From: Chitinophaga dinghuensis
GTDB taxonomy: Bacteria > Bacteroidota > Bacteroidia > Chitinophagales > Chitinophagaceae
Assembly (NCBI RefSeq): GCF_003259435.1
Contig: NZ_QLMA01000002.1
Span: 558,001-622,000, forward strand
Direction of reading: 5' to 3'
Length of the DNA stretch: 64,000 bases
The notes beneath the pieces were generated by a model, which saw nothing but the letters and a program-made list of their open reading frames with translations, searched no databases and was not told the DNA's origin. Position 1 is the first letter of the stretch; each line of letters begins with the position of its first letter. The translations under genes and the position numbers were made by a program. Below are positions 27,602 through 36,344 of the stretch, piece after piece.

Positions 27602-28648
27602 ATGGAAAAGTTTGTGTTTGGCTATGAAGGGAAGGATTTATATCAGGAACAGCTGTCAACTTATGGACTGGAACTAGATATTTATTATAACATGGATTTC
27701 CTCCAACATGAAGCAGAAATGGCTGGAGGGAATGCGGAAATATTTTTACTGAAGGATAAGGATGCCATCTTCTTATACCCTTACATAAAGAAAACCTTAC
27801 CCGAATATCTCGGAAATTACCAGGATATTACTTCTCCATATGGTTATTGCGGACCGTTTTGTAATGATCCCCACTTTTTTTCTCTGGCGGAGTCATCTCT
27901 ACTGGACCATCTGAGCAGTAACCAAATTGTAACAGAATTCGTTCGCTACCATTACCTATATAACAAAGAGCAGTTTTTTCAGCAAAATATTAAGAACATC
28001 CACAATAGAACAATCATATTGTTGGATGGAAATTCCACGTGGGAGACCATATGGATGGAACAATTTAGCAGTACCAATCGTAACCTGGTAAGGAAATTGG
28101 AGAAAGACGGATATTGCTTTGAACAGGTGGATTATCTCCAGCATATTGATGGCTTCATTGAAATGTATCATCAGACCATGTCTAATGCGGCAGCATCTGA
28201 CTACTATTATTTCGACAAGAAATACTTTGATTCCCTGCATAACCGTTTAACTGATCATGTTACGATGTACAGGGTTTATAAAGAAGATATCACCTACTCC
28301 TATGCACTGTTTTTTGAACAGTCAGGTTTCCTGACCTATTTTCTTTCAGCAAGGAATGTGCTGTATTCCAAGGTGCCGGCATCTAATTTATTGCTGTCAA
28401 AAGTATCAGAACTAGCAATAGAAAAAGGTGTCACATGCATAAACTTTGGAGGAGGACTTACCAATGAACCAACAGATCCATTATTTAAGTTTAAATCCAA
28501 TTTTTCAAAGCAGATGACCGCATTCCATATCGGGAAGCGTATTCATCTGCCTCATGCATATGAGGAGATTGGCAAAAAATATGTGGAAAGACATGGACAG
28601 GAAGCATTTGACAGGAGCAGGCACATATTGCAATACTATTGGAATTGA
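27602..28648 (+). CDS. FemAB/GNAT-type acyltransferase in the nonulosonate cassette
   Basis: 348 residues, resembling the GNAT-fold FemAB/BioF2-like N-acyltransferases (TNRNLVRKLEKDGY in the middle, YSKVPASNLLLSKVSELAIEKGVTCINFGGGL in the second half). Cytoplasmic, no signal. It stands between neuC-like and ptmE-like genes, and no LegH-type (hexapeptide or small GNAT) acetyltransferase is present, so it is the best candidate for acylating the 4-amino group or a later position. Some FemAB proteins use aminoacyl-tRNA, so the acyl group need not be acetyl. The function is an inference. Confidence 0.7.
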   Translation: MEKFVFGYEGKDLYQEQLSTYGLELDIYYNMDFLQHEAEMAGGNAEIFLLKDKDAIFLYPYIKKTLPEYLGNYQDITSPYGYCGPFCNDPHFFSLAESSLLDHLSSNQIVTEFVRYHYLYNKEQFFQQNIKNIHNRTIILLDGNSTWETIWMEQFSSTNRNLVRKLEKDGYCFEQVDYLQHIDGFIEMYHQTMSNAAASDYYYFDKKYFDSLHNRLTDHVTMYRVYKEDITYSYALFFEQSGFLTYFLSARNVLYSKVPASNLLLSKVSELAIEKGVTCINFGGGLTNEPTDPLFKFKSNFSKQMTAFHIGKRIHLPHAYEEIGKKYVERHGQEAFDRSRHILQYYWN

Positions 28649-28702
28649 TCATATATTGCGATGTTTATTGTATTGAAATAAAATGTACTATAACGACAAA
28701 AA

Positions 28703-29746
28703 ATGGAATTTCGTAGACATCTAATTCATGAGACGGCAACGGTTTATGATGCATTGTCCAAACTTAATCAGCTGGCACCAGATGCCATCCTGTTCGTTAC
28801 TGACATAAATGACTGCCTGATAGGTTCACTAACAGATGGAGATATCCGTCGTGGATTTATCCAGGGATTTGCGTTTGACACACCCATTACGTCATTTGTT
28901 CAACCTAATCCGATATACATCAATCAGGAAAACTATTCCATCGAAGAACTGGAAGAACACAGAAACCGGAATATTAAAATTATTCCGATCCTGAATGATG
29001 ACAAACAGGTGATCGATGTATTAAATTTCAGACTAAGAGTTAGCCTACTACCCGTAAATGCTGTAATCATGGCGGGTGGTAAAGGAGAGAGATTGCTACC
29101 GCTTACGCTGGATTGCCCCAAACCATTGTTGAAAGTAGGTCAGAAACCTATTATAGAACATAATGTAGACAGACTTGCTAATTGCGGCATTGAAAAAATA
29201 ATTATCTCTGTCAGGTATTTGGGTGACCAGATAAAGCAACACTTCGGCAATGGAGTAGATAAGTCAATAACCATTGATTATGTGGAAGAGACAACACCCC
29301 TCGGTACTTTCGGCGCTTTGAGTCTGATTGACGATTTTGATGAAGATCATATTCTGTTGATGAATTCTGATCTGTTAACCAATATCGACTTCGTCGATTT
29401 TTATCGTTCTTATATTAAGTCGGGCGCCGATCTAATGATCGCCAGTATACCATACCAGGTCAAAGTACCTTACGCTGTCCTGGAAATTGAAAATGGGGAT
29501 GTAATCTCATTCGATGAGAAACCCACTTACAATTATTACTCAAATGGAGGGATTTACCTATTCAAGAAATCCCTGCTTACTGTAATGCCCCAGAACACAT
29601 TTTATAATGCAACCGACTTTATGGAAGAGTTGATTGCTGCCAACAAAAAAGTATCCCATTATCCAATACTGGGTTATTGGTTGGATATTGGAAGACCTGA
29701 AGATTATGAAAAAGCTCAGGAGGATATAAAACATATTAAGCTTTGA
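28703..29746 (+). CDS. ptmE: PtmE-like sugar-1-phosphate nucleotidyltransferase with N-terminal CBS domains
   Basis: 347 residues: about 115 residues of CBS pair (ILFVTDINDCLIGSLTDGDIRR, IKIIPILNDDKQVIDVL) fused to a nucleotidyltransferase domain with AGGKGERLLPLT at 124-135 and GYWLDIGRPEDY near the end. The same architecture is seen in Campylobacter PtmE (Cj1329), a glucosamine-1-phosphate guanylyltransferase that starts the GDP-sugar route to legionaminic acid. The CBS part may bind a nucleotide and regulate activity. Confidence 0.85.
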   Translation: MEFRRHLIHETATVYDALSKLNQLAPDAILFVTDINDCLIGSLTDGDIRRGFIQGFAFDTPITSFVQPNPIYINQENYSIEELEEHRNRNIKIIPILNDDKQVIDVLNFRLRVSLLPVNAVIMAGGKGERLLPLTLDCPKPLLKVGQKPIIEHNVDRLANCGIEKIIISVRYLGDQIKQHFGNGVDKSITIDYVEETTPLGTFGALSLIDDFDEDHILLMNSDLLTNIDFVDFYRSYIKSGADLMIASIPYQVKVPYAVLEIENGDVISFDEKPTYNYYSNGGIYLFKKSLLTVMPQNTFYNATDFMEELIAANKKVSHYPILGYWLDIGRPEDYEKAQEDIKHIKL

Positions 29747-29748
29747 TT

Positions 29749-30462
29749 ATGAATACTTTGGTAACCATCTGTGCCAGAGGAGGCTCTAAAGGCATTCCTG
29801 GTAAAAATATAAAATCAATAGCCGGCAAACCACTTATCGCTTATTCTATAGAACATGCGCTTAAAATTGTGGAAGAGCGAGGAGCAGTAGCTGCACTATC
29901 AACAGACAGTGATGAAATCAGGGAAGTTGCAGCTGGCCTGGGATTAAAGACCACATACAAACGCCCTGCTGAACTAGCAACTGATCAGGCAGGGAAAATT
30001 CCTGTGTTGAATGATCTCCTGCAGTATGAAGAAAGTAAAGCAGGAAAAGAGTTTGATTTTTTGATTGATCTGGACGTAACCTCACCATTGCGGAATGTAA
30101 CCGATATTAATGAGGCGTTTGATGCCTTGCTGGCAAAACAAGATGCACAGAATATATTTTCTGTGAATCCCGCCAACAGAAACCCCTACTTTAATATGGT
30201 GGAGGAGGACCCAGACGGTTTTTACAAACTCTGTAAAAAGGGAACCTTCGTTACAAGACAATCGGCGCCCAAAGTATATGACCTGAATGCTTCCTTCTAT
30301 ATATACAGAAAATCATTCTTTACAGATAAAGAACCTTCTGCTATAACCAGCAGATCATTGATTCATGAAATGAAGCATATCTGTTTCGATCTGGATCATC
30401 CGATAGATTTTCTGTTTATGGAATACCTGCTGGAGAATAACAAACTTGGATTTAATTTATGA
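29749..30462 (+). CDS. legF: CMP-nonulosonate cytidylyltransferase (NeuA/LegF-like)
   Basis: 237 residues from ATG 29749; the TTG at 29743 that overlaps the previous stop is not needed. CTP-binding signature ICARGGSKGIPGKNI is at the N-terminus, as in NeuA, PtmB/LegF and PseF. It activates the nine-carbon sugar with CMP for transfer. It lies 2 bp after the CBS-nucleotidyltransferase and overlaps the next start by 4 bp (ATGA). Confidence 0.92.
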   Translation: MNTLVTICARGGSKGIPGKNIKSIAGKPLIAYSIEHALKIVEERGAVAALSTDSDEIREVAAGLGLKTTYKRPAELATDQAGKIPVLNDLLQYEESKAGKEFDFLIDLDVTSPLRNVTDINEAFDALLAKQDAQNIFSVNPANRNPYFNMVEEDPDGFYKLCKKGTFVTRQSAPKVYDLNASFYIYRKSFFTDKEPSAITSRSLIHEMKHICFDLDHPIDFLFMEYLLENNKLGFNL

Positions 30463-31370
30463 GAGTCCTGATAGTGGGCCTGGGGTCCATTGCCCATAAA
30501 CACATATATGCATTAAATCAGTTATCTGCTGATACGGAGATTTATGCGCTCAGGTCAGGCGCCACTGGAAACAAGACGGATGGCGTTACTGATCTTTATA
30601 CACTGACAGATAACAGTGTACAGTTTGACTTTGCCATCATATCAAATCCTACATCTGCCCATAATGATACAATTGAACAGCTGCTGCCATTAGGGATCCC
30701 CCTTTTCATTGAGAAACCGCTTTTCCATACATTGGAGAAAGGGCAGGAAGTACTGGATAAATGTAATGAGCTGGGAATAAAAACATATGTTGCCTGCAAT
30801 CTGCGTTTTAATCCTATAATCCGATTTGTACGGGAATATCTTGGACAAACTACTGCGCAGATAAATGAAGTCAATATCTACACGGGATCCTATCTTCCAG
30901 ATTGGCGACCACAGCGGGACTTCAGGACAATATATAGTGCCATTCCTGAATTGGGAGGTGGCGTACATCTGGATCTGATTCATGAGCTAGATTATGCATG
31001 TTGGTTATTTGGCTTGCCATTATCCAGTCAGAAAAAGCTGACGAACAAATCCTCTTTAGATATTCCGGCGATTGATTTTGCACATTACAATCTGGAGTAT
31101 CCAGCGTTTACAGCTAATCTTACGTTGAATTATTACAGAAGAGATACTAAGCGTGAGTTGGAAATTTTATTTGAAGATGCCACTCTCGTAGCTGACCTGG
31201 TGGGAGGATCCGTGAAGAGAAATGGTGAAATTATCTTCCAGCAGAAAACCGAGGTATATTATACCTATATAGAACAAATGAAGTATTTTCTTGCCTATAT
31301 CAAAGGCCAGGACTTACCTATGAATAATATTAATGAAGCTTTTGAAATACTTAAAATTTGTCTGAAATGA
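30459..31370 (+). CDS. Gfo/Idh/MocA-family oxidoreductase (Cj1330/PtmF position)
   Basis: 303 residues with an N-terminal Rossmann motif VLIVGLGSIAHKHI, IEKPLF (the EKP lysine of the family) and LGGGVHLDLIHELDY in the C-terminal domain. ATG overlaps the preceding TGA. In Campylobacter the neighbouring gene of the same size (ptmF) is required for the glucosamine precursor of legionaminic acid; gene position and length agree, but I cannot align the two, so the link is an inference. Confidence 0.8.
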   Translation: MRVLIVGLGSIAHKHIYALNQLSADTEIYALRSGATGNKTDGVTDLYTLTDNSVQFDFAIISNPTSAHNDTIEQLLPLGIPLFIEKPLFHTLEKGQEVLDKCNELGIKTYVACNLRFNPIIRFVREYLGQTTAQINEVNIYTGSYLPDWRPQRDFRTIYSAIPELGGGVHLDLIHELDYACWLFGLPLSSQKKLTNKSSLDIPAIDFAHYNLEYPAFTANLTLNYYRRDTKRELEILFEDATLVADLVGGSVKRNGEIIFQQKTEVYYTYIEQMKYFLAYIKGQDLPMNNINEAFEILKICLK

Positions 31371-32110
31371 GTTCACTGTTGAATAAAGTGATAGCAGTAA
31401 CCGGGGGGAAAGGATTGTTAGGGAGCGCTTTTGTAAGCGAAATTAAAAAGCGTGGAGGTACGGTTATCACACTGGATATTGCAGAAGAAACGAACCTTGA
31501 TGCAGGATTTATTAATTGTGATATCACTGCTGAAACATCGATTAAAGCGGCAGTAGCACTAATGGTTGAAAAGTACGGACGCATAGATGGTTGGGTGAAC
31601 AATGCTTATCCAAGAACAAGTGATTGGGGGGAGCTGCCATTTGAAGACGAATCTATGGACTCCCTGGCAGCTAATGTGGATATGCACCTGATTGGATATA
31701 CCAAATGTTGTCAGGTCGCCTTGAATCAGATGAAGAAACAAGGAAGCGGGTCCTTAATCAATATGGCTTCTATTTATGGTATTACTGGCCCAGACTTTAC
31801 AGTCTATGAAGGTACTACTATGTTGAATGAAGCTGGTTATGCCGCCATTAAAGGTGGATTAATTACATTGACACGTTATCTTGCTGCATTTTACGGTCCG
31901 TTTAATGTCAGAGTAAACTGCGTTTCTCCGGGTGGAATTTTTGATAATCAAAATCCCATTTTTGTAAATAATTATGAGAAGAAAGTTCCACTGAGAAGAA
32001 TGGGGTTGCCAGAAGATATCGCTCCATCTATCTGCTATCTCTTGTCAGATGATGCCAAGTATGTTACCGGACATAACCTGGTGGTAGATGGTGGATGGAC
32101 TATCATTTAA
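31367..32110 (+). CDS. ptmA: SDR-family oxidoreductase (PtmA-like)
   Basis: 247 residues from ATG 31367, which overlaps the previous TGA; a TTG at 31358 is unnecessary. Classic short-chain dehydrogenase: TGGKGLLGSAF, NNAYPR, SIYG with Tyr-xxx-Lys in GYAAIKGG, and GGW at the end. PtmA of Campylobacter is an SDR at the end of the same gene order. It closes the nonulosonate cassette. Confidence 0.85.
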   Translation: MSSLLNKVIAVTGGKGLLGSAFVSEIKKRGGTVITLDIAEETNLDAGFINCDITAETSIKAAVALMVEKYGRIDGWVNNAYPRTSDWGELPFEDESMDSLAANVDMHLIGYTKCCQVALNQMKKQGSGSLINMASIYGITGPDFTVYEGTTMLNEAGYAAIKGGLITLTRYLAAFYGPFNVRVNCVSPGGIFDNQNPIFVNNYEKKVPLRRMGLPEDIAPSICYLLSDDAKYVTGHNLVVDGGWTII

Positions 32111-32142
32111 TTAATTAAACTGACTGACAGCAGCTGTTGAAA

Positions 32143-33567
32143 ATGCTGTCGCCAATGCTTACTATGCTGAATAAAACGTACGATATATGTTTGCATGTAG
32201 GGGCTGACCTTTGGGTGGCAGACTTCTATATTGAAGTGAAAAAATACCTGGAAAAGAAGGGATTGACTGTACTCTTGTTTACGGTGGTAAAGGACGTTGC
32301 CAATGTCTGGAAAACCAAAGGTATTACAGACTACATTCTTTTGCCGGAACTGCCTGCAGAGGTCGATGAGTCTTTCTGTGTACAACTGATGGAGGAAATG
32401 AAGTTTGAAAGCATTAACTCCTTCTACAGAACGGAACAGATCTTTTTCAATCTGGGGGATGACTATTGGCGTCGACAGGCATGTAAGTATATACATGCTA
32501 TTTGGTCATTGAAGGATGGTCCAAAGGCAAAAAGGTATCTGACCTATGAAGGCGATGAATTCGACCACAATGCATTCCGGTTATTGTGTCGACTGCATGG
32601 TGGACATATGAATTATTTCGGGTATTCCAGTTTTGCCCTGCGTACTCATTTCCATAAAGATGAAAAACGCTTCAAGACAACCCCATCGGAGCCGCTGCAT
32701 CCCGTAATATCAAAGGATGACAGAGACTGGATTCTGCAATATGTAAATAAATATACCACCTCTCAGACAAGACTGTGGGGCGATCCTAAGATCTTTGATG
32801 TGAAGTTCAAATGGAATTACTTTTCCAAGGCGGTGAACAAAATTAAACGGGAAATCAAAGATACTACTGGCGACAAAAAACACAACTTCCGGAATTCATT
32901 ATCCAGATATGTGAAAAGAATCTACAGGAGACAGATGGCCACTGTGTATTATGACGGAAAACTGGATTTTGAAAAGGAAAAATACTTCTATTTCCCATTA
33001 CACGTACCAAACGATTCTCAGCTTACCCAAAGAGGGTTGCCCTTTGTAAACCAGGCAGCACTGGTAGAGACCTTGTCTTCCTATATTCCATATCCTTACA
33101 AATTAATTGTAAAGGAGCATCCTTATGGTAGAGGACAATATAAACTAGATCAATTAAAACGCATTTCCAGATTACCCAATGTGATATTAGTGCCTCCTCA
33201 CATGAATTCACATGGCATTATTCCGAAAGTAGACGCTATTATCGCTATTAATTCCAGCGTAGGCTTTGAGGCAATTATGTATAAAAAGAAGGTAGTAGCG
33301 CTTGGTAGATCTTTTTACAGGGAGAATGGCGTAACCATTGATATCCACTCCCTCTACGAGCTGGAAACGCTTTTGTCGAAATTGAAGTCATTCGAACTGA
33401 CTGATGAGAAAATTCTGAACTTCCTCTGGAGAGTAAAGGAAAGTACGTATGATATTGATCTGTTCAATTTCAATGCGGAGAATTTTCATGAGAAAGTAGC
33501 GCCGTTTTCGGAAGCTATTTATAAAGAAGTGTATGAGACTGATCCCAATCCGAAACTGGTGAGTTAA
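32143..33567 (+). CDS. Capsule_synth-family protein (KpsS/KpsC-like), candidate nonulosonate transferase
   Basis: About 474 residues. The C-terminal half carries features of the capsule polysaccharide biosynthesis family: FYFPLHVPNDSQL, LIVKEHPYGRG, VDAIIAINSSVGFEAIMYKKKVVALG. That family includes KpsS and KpsC, which transfer Kdo from CMP-Kdo. Directly after the CMP-nonulosonate genes, this protein is the natural candidate for moving that sugar onto an acceptor. The start is uncertain: ATG 32143, 32155 and 32164 are in frame. The first 200 residues look family-specific. Confidence 0.7.
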   Translation: MLSPMLTMLNKTYDICLHVGADLWVADFYIEVKKYLEKKGLTVLLFTVVKDVANVWKTKGITDYILLPELPAEVDESFCVQLMEEMKFESINSFYRTEQIFFNLGDDYWRRQACKYIHAIWSLKDGPKAKRYLTYEGDEFDHNAFRLLCRLHGGHMNYFGYSSFALRTHFHKDEKRFKTTPSEPLHPVISKDDRDWILQYVNKYTTSQTRLWGDPKIFDVKFKWNYFSKAVNKIKREIKDTTGDKKHNFRNSLSRYVKRIYRRQMATVYYDGKLDFEKEKYFYFPLHVPNDSQLTQRGLPFVNQAALVETLSSYIPYPYKLIVKEHPYGRGQYKLDQLKRISRLPNVILVPPHMNSHGIIPKVDAIIAINSSVGFEAIMYKKKVVALGRSFYRENGVTIDIHSLYELETLLSKLKSFELTDEKILNFLWRVKESTYDIDLFNFNAENFHEKVAPFSEAIYKEVYETDPNPKLVS

Positions 33568-33570
33568 CAA

Positions 33571-35028
33571 ATGAGCGCGAATATTGTCCATAAGGTTAAA
33601 AGTAGTTTTTATAAAATGTTTACAGGAGAGGTAGTAACTCTCCTGGTTGCATTTATTTCAGGGTATTTTTATGCGCGTTTCCTGGGGCCGGAAACATATG
33701 GTATCTGGCAGACGGCAAAGGTATTCATCAATCTTTCGGCTGTTTTTAGCCTGAGCCTTCCATTCGTTATGCGTCGTGATTTTATCACCTTGCAGGCGGA
33801 TGGAAAAACAGAAGAAGCACATAGAATTGCACATATTGTACTTACCTATCAGCTGATCATCACGCCCTTAGTATCTATCGGTCTGTTGATTTATGCTTTT
33901 ACTTCTATCACAAACCATTTGTTACAGTTGTCGGTTGTGACTGTAGCGCTGATTTATATAGCACAGATAGTAGGCGCATATGGAAATATCCTAACAAAAG
34001 GACTAAATAATTATAAGGTATTAAGAAATGCCAGTATACTTTCGGGCATTCTCACCCTGGTAAGCATTCCAGTGGTTTACTTCTGGGGGTATACCGCCCT
34101 GTTGATTACTACATTGCTGATTGCTGTGGCTAACTCCCTGTACTATTTCATAAAAAGGCCCATTGCCTATAAATTATATTGGAATAATACGTTATTCAAG
34201 TCACTACTATTTGTAACTATTCCCTTATATCTGCAGGATATTAGTGCCACTATATTTGAAGGAATAGATAGGCTGATCATTGCCAAATACCTCGATTTTA
34301 AAGAAGTAGGACTTTATAGTCTTGCCAGCTTCATCAATTTACCACTCAAATTATTTGTCAACTCCCTCAGCATAGTATTATTTACTCACCTGAATGCTGC
34401 CTTCGGATCTACGGTGAATGACGATGTCATTAAGAAACATGTTATTCTCCCCCAAGAGGTGCTATGTCAGATCATACCACCTGTTATAGGAGTGGTGATA
34501 GCATTACTATTACCGGCGGTAACTATTTTCCTGCCTAAATATACTGATGGAGTACCGGCAGCACAGATTTCTGTATTTGCCACCTACTTCTATCTTTTGA
34601 CTGGGTTCTCTGCAAATGCCATGTTCGTATTAAATAAACAGAAAATTTCTGCCCTGATTTTTTTCATAGTTGGCGTAGTAAATACAGTGCTCTGTTTGGT
34701 GGTTGTTAGATTGAAACTTGGTATTAGCGGTATTGCGGGTGCCACTTTGGTCGCTTACTGGTTGTTTGATATACTGATGATTGGTAGTGTATTTAAGCAA
34801 ATGCAACGGAGTTTTGGAGAGCTGATTGCTTATAAAACCCGCCAGTTGATACCGATTCTGACAATCGGATTATTTACAGTCTTATATCAATGTATCATCC
34901 GTAAGTATATTCAGGATGCATGGCATCTTTCTATTTATGCGGAATCTGCCATTGCAGTGGCATTGACTGGAATAGTTTCTCTTCCATTCCTGTTGAAAGG
35001 TATGCAGAAGCTTAAATTGATTTTATAA
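33571..35028 (+). CDS. wzx: Wzx-like polysaccharide flippase (MOP superfamily)
   Basis: 485 residues with about 12-14 predicted membrane helices and the N-terminal pattern FYKMFTGEVVTLLVAFISGYFYARFLGPETYGIW, of which the LGPxxYG phrase is typical of Wzx/RfbX proteins. It would move the lipid-linked repeat unit across the inner membrane. It starts 3 bp after the previous stop and is followed by the polymerase/ligase-like gene. Confidence 0.88.
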   Translation: MSANIVHKVKSSFYKMFTGEVVTLLVAFISGYFYARFLGPETYGIWQTAKVFINLSAVFSLSLPFVMRRDFITLQADGKTEEAHRIAHIVLTYQLIITPLVSIGLLIYAFTSITNHLLQLSVVTVALIYIAQIVGAYGNILTKGLNNYKVLRNASILSGILTLVSIPVVYFWGYTALLITTLLIAVANSLYYFIKRPIAYKLYWNNTLFKSLLFVTIPLYLQDISATIFEGIDRLIIAKYLDFKEVGLYSLASFINLPLKLFVNSLSIVLFTHLNAAFGSTVNDDVIKKHVILPQEVLCQIIPPVIGVVIALLLPAVTIFLPKYTDGVPAAQISVFATYFYLLTGFSANAMFVLNKQKISALIFFIVGVVNTVLCLVVVRLKLGISGIAGATLVAYWLFDILMIGSVFKQMQRSFGELIAYKTRQLIPILTIGLFTVLYQCIIRKYIQDAWHLSIYAESAIAVALTGIVSLPFLLKGMQKLKLIL

Positions 35029-35054
35029 TTTATTATAATATATACAAATAGCAC

Positions 35055-36344
35055 TTGTTTTTTGTAATTACCATCATAGCGATTCTGTTATACCTGAGTG
35101 GTAGGAAATATGTAGGGCTGATGCTCTACTTTTTCCTGTTAACAGATGGATTCCAGTTTGTTCCGGAGCAAATAATGCTTTTCGGATTGAATTATTATGG
35201 GAAGGACTATGCATTGATATTTACCATTGTGGTGTTTCTTTCTTATTTGATCACAGGAAGAATAACAGCATATAAAAAGGATAATGTAAGAGTATGGATT
35301 TATCTGTTTTATGTTTTTCTTTTTATCGCAATTGTAGTGGATTTACAACGTAATCCCTCTATTGTTGGGTTTCTTTTGATGGTTCGACAGTATTTTCACC
35401 TGTTGATATTTTTTATACTGCCGGATATCCCACTGCCACTCTTTTATAGGTTAGGAAGAAGTTTATTCAAACTCACTATATTCCAGACCATACTTTTCAT
35501 GTCACAGATGGTAACCGGAGTCCGGTTACTGACAATGGGCGGTTTATCGGAGTCTTATGAACCAGGCTTCCTATGGTATCGACCAACGAACCTCCCTTAT
35601 TTTATTTACATATTTCTGTTTATAACATTACTGCTACCGAAAGAAAAACTGAAATATAAGAATCAGTTGCTTATCCTTTTTGTGCTGGCAATATTGCTGA
35701 CGTTGACCCGTACCCTGATTCTTGGGTTGTTTATTACGGTTTTTGTAGCTATGCTCGCGGGTTTGCTAAAAGCCGGAAAGAAAGTCATTCCTGTCTTTGT
35801 CTTTATTGCATTATGTGCGCTTCCTATTATAGGAGCCAGGGTGATGAGTTCCTTTAGCGACTTGGGCGGCGGCTTTTCCAGTAACTTTGAAAAGCCTGAT
35901 GACAATAACCTTACATTTACTTGGAGAATGGCATTGACAGCGGAAAGGGCTGCGTATGTCAGTAATGATACAAAATCTCGAATTTTTGGTATAGGGTTTA
36001 TTCATGAGAAGGATTTCGGAGGACAACCATTTATAGTAGGGCATCTGAATGAAGAAGGAGAGCCAGTCCAGCTTGATCAGGGTGATATTGCATGGCCTAA
36101 CCTCTTTTTGCGTTTAGGCTTTGTTGGGACGTTTTTTTATGTAATGCTGGCCATAAGTCTTGGTATTTATTATTACAAGAATAGGGAAGACACGTATGCT
36201 GCGGCTGCATTTCTATTTCTGATTTATGCGACTATCATCACCTTTGCAAGTGGAATGTTCTCGTTCGCTGATTTTTTTGTGATACCATATTTTATTTACT
36301 ACTTTATCAGGAAGCGAAAAACATGGGAGAAAATAACAGTATAA
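35055..36344 (+). CDS. O-antigen ligase/polymerase-like membrane protein (Wzy/WaaL type)
   Basis: 429 residues, about 10-12 helices, with a soluble loop near residues 265-340 containing TWRMALTAERAAYV and GIGFIHEKDFGG, as in O-antigen polymerases and ligases. The frame opens at TTG 35055; no ATG lies near the first helix, so a TTG start is likely. With a flippase upstream and no other candidate in the cluster, polymerase is the more likely role. It overlaps the next gene by 22 bp. Confidence 0.78.
   Translation: MFFVITIIAILLYLSGRKYVGLMLYFFLLTDGFQFVPEQIMLFGLNYYGKDYALIFTIVVFLSYLITGRITAYKKDNVRVWIYLFYVFLFIAIVVDLQRNPSIVGFLLMVRQYFHLLIFFILPDIPLPLFYRLGRSLFKLTIFQTILFMSQMVTGVRLLTMGGLSESYEPGFLWYRPTNLPYFIYIFLFITLLLPKEKLKYKNQLLILFVLAILLTLTRTLILGLFITVFVAMLAGLLKAGKKVIPVFVFIALCALPIIGARVMSSFSDLGGGFSSNFEKPDDNNLTFTWRMALTAERAAYVSNDTKSRIFGIGFIHEKDFGGQPFIVGHLNEEGEPVQLDQGDIAWPNLFLRLGFVGTFFYVMLAISLGIYYYKNREDTYAAAAFLFLIYATIITFASGMFSFADFFVIPYFIYYFIRKRKTWEKITV

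Noticed and set aside
22475..32110. Pseudaminic acid or sialic acid pathway instead of legionaminic
   Set aside because: The CBS-nucleotidyltransferase, SDR and Gfo/Idh partners and the NeuC-type hydrolysing epimerase fit the legionaminic route; PseG- and PseH-type genes are not seen. It is still only an inference.
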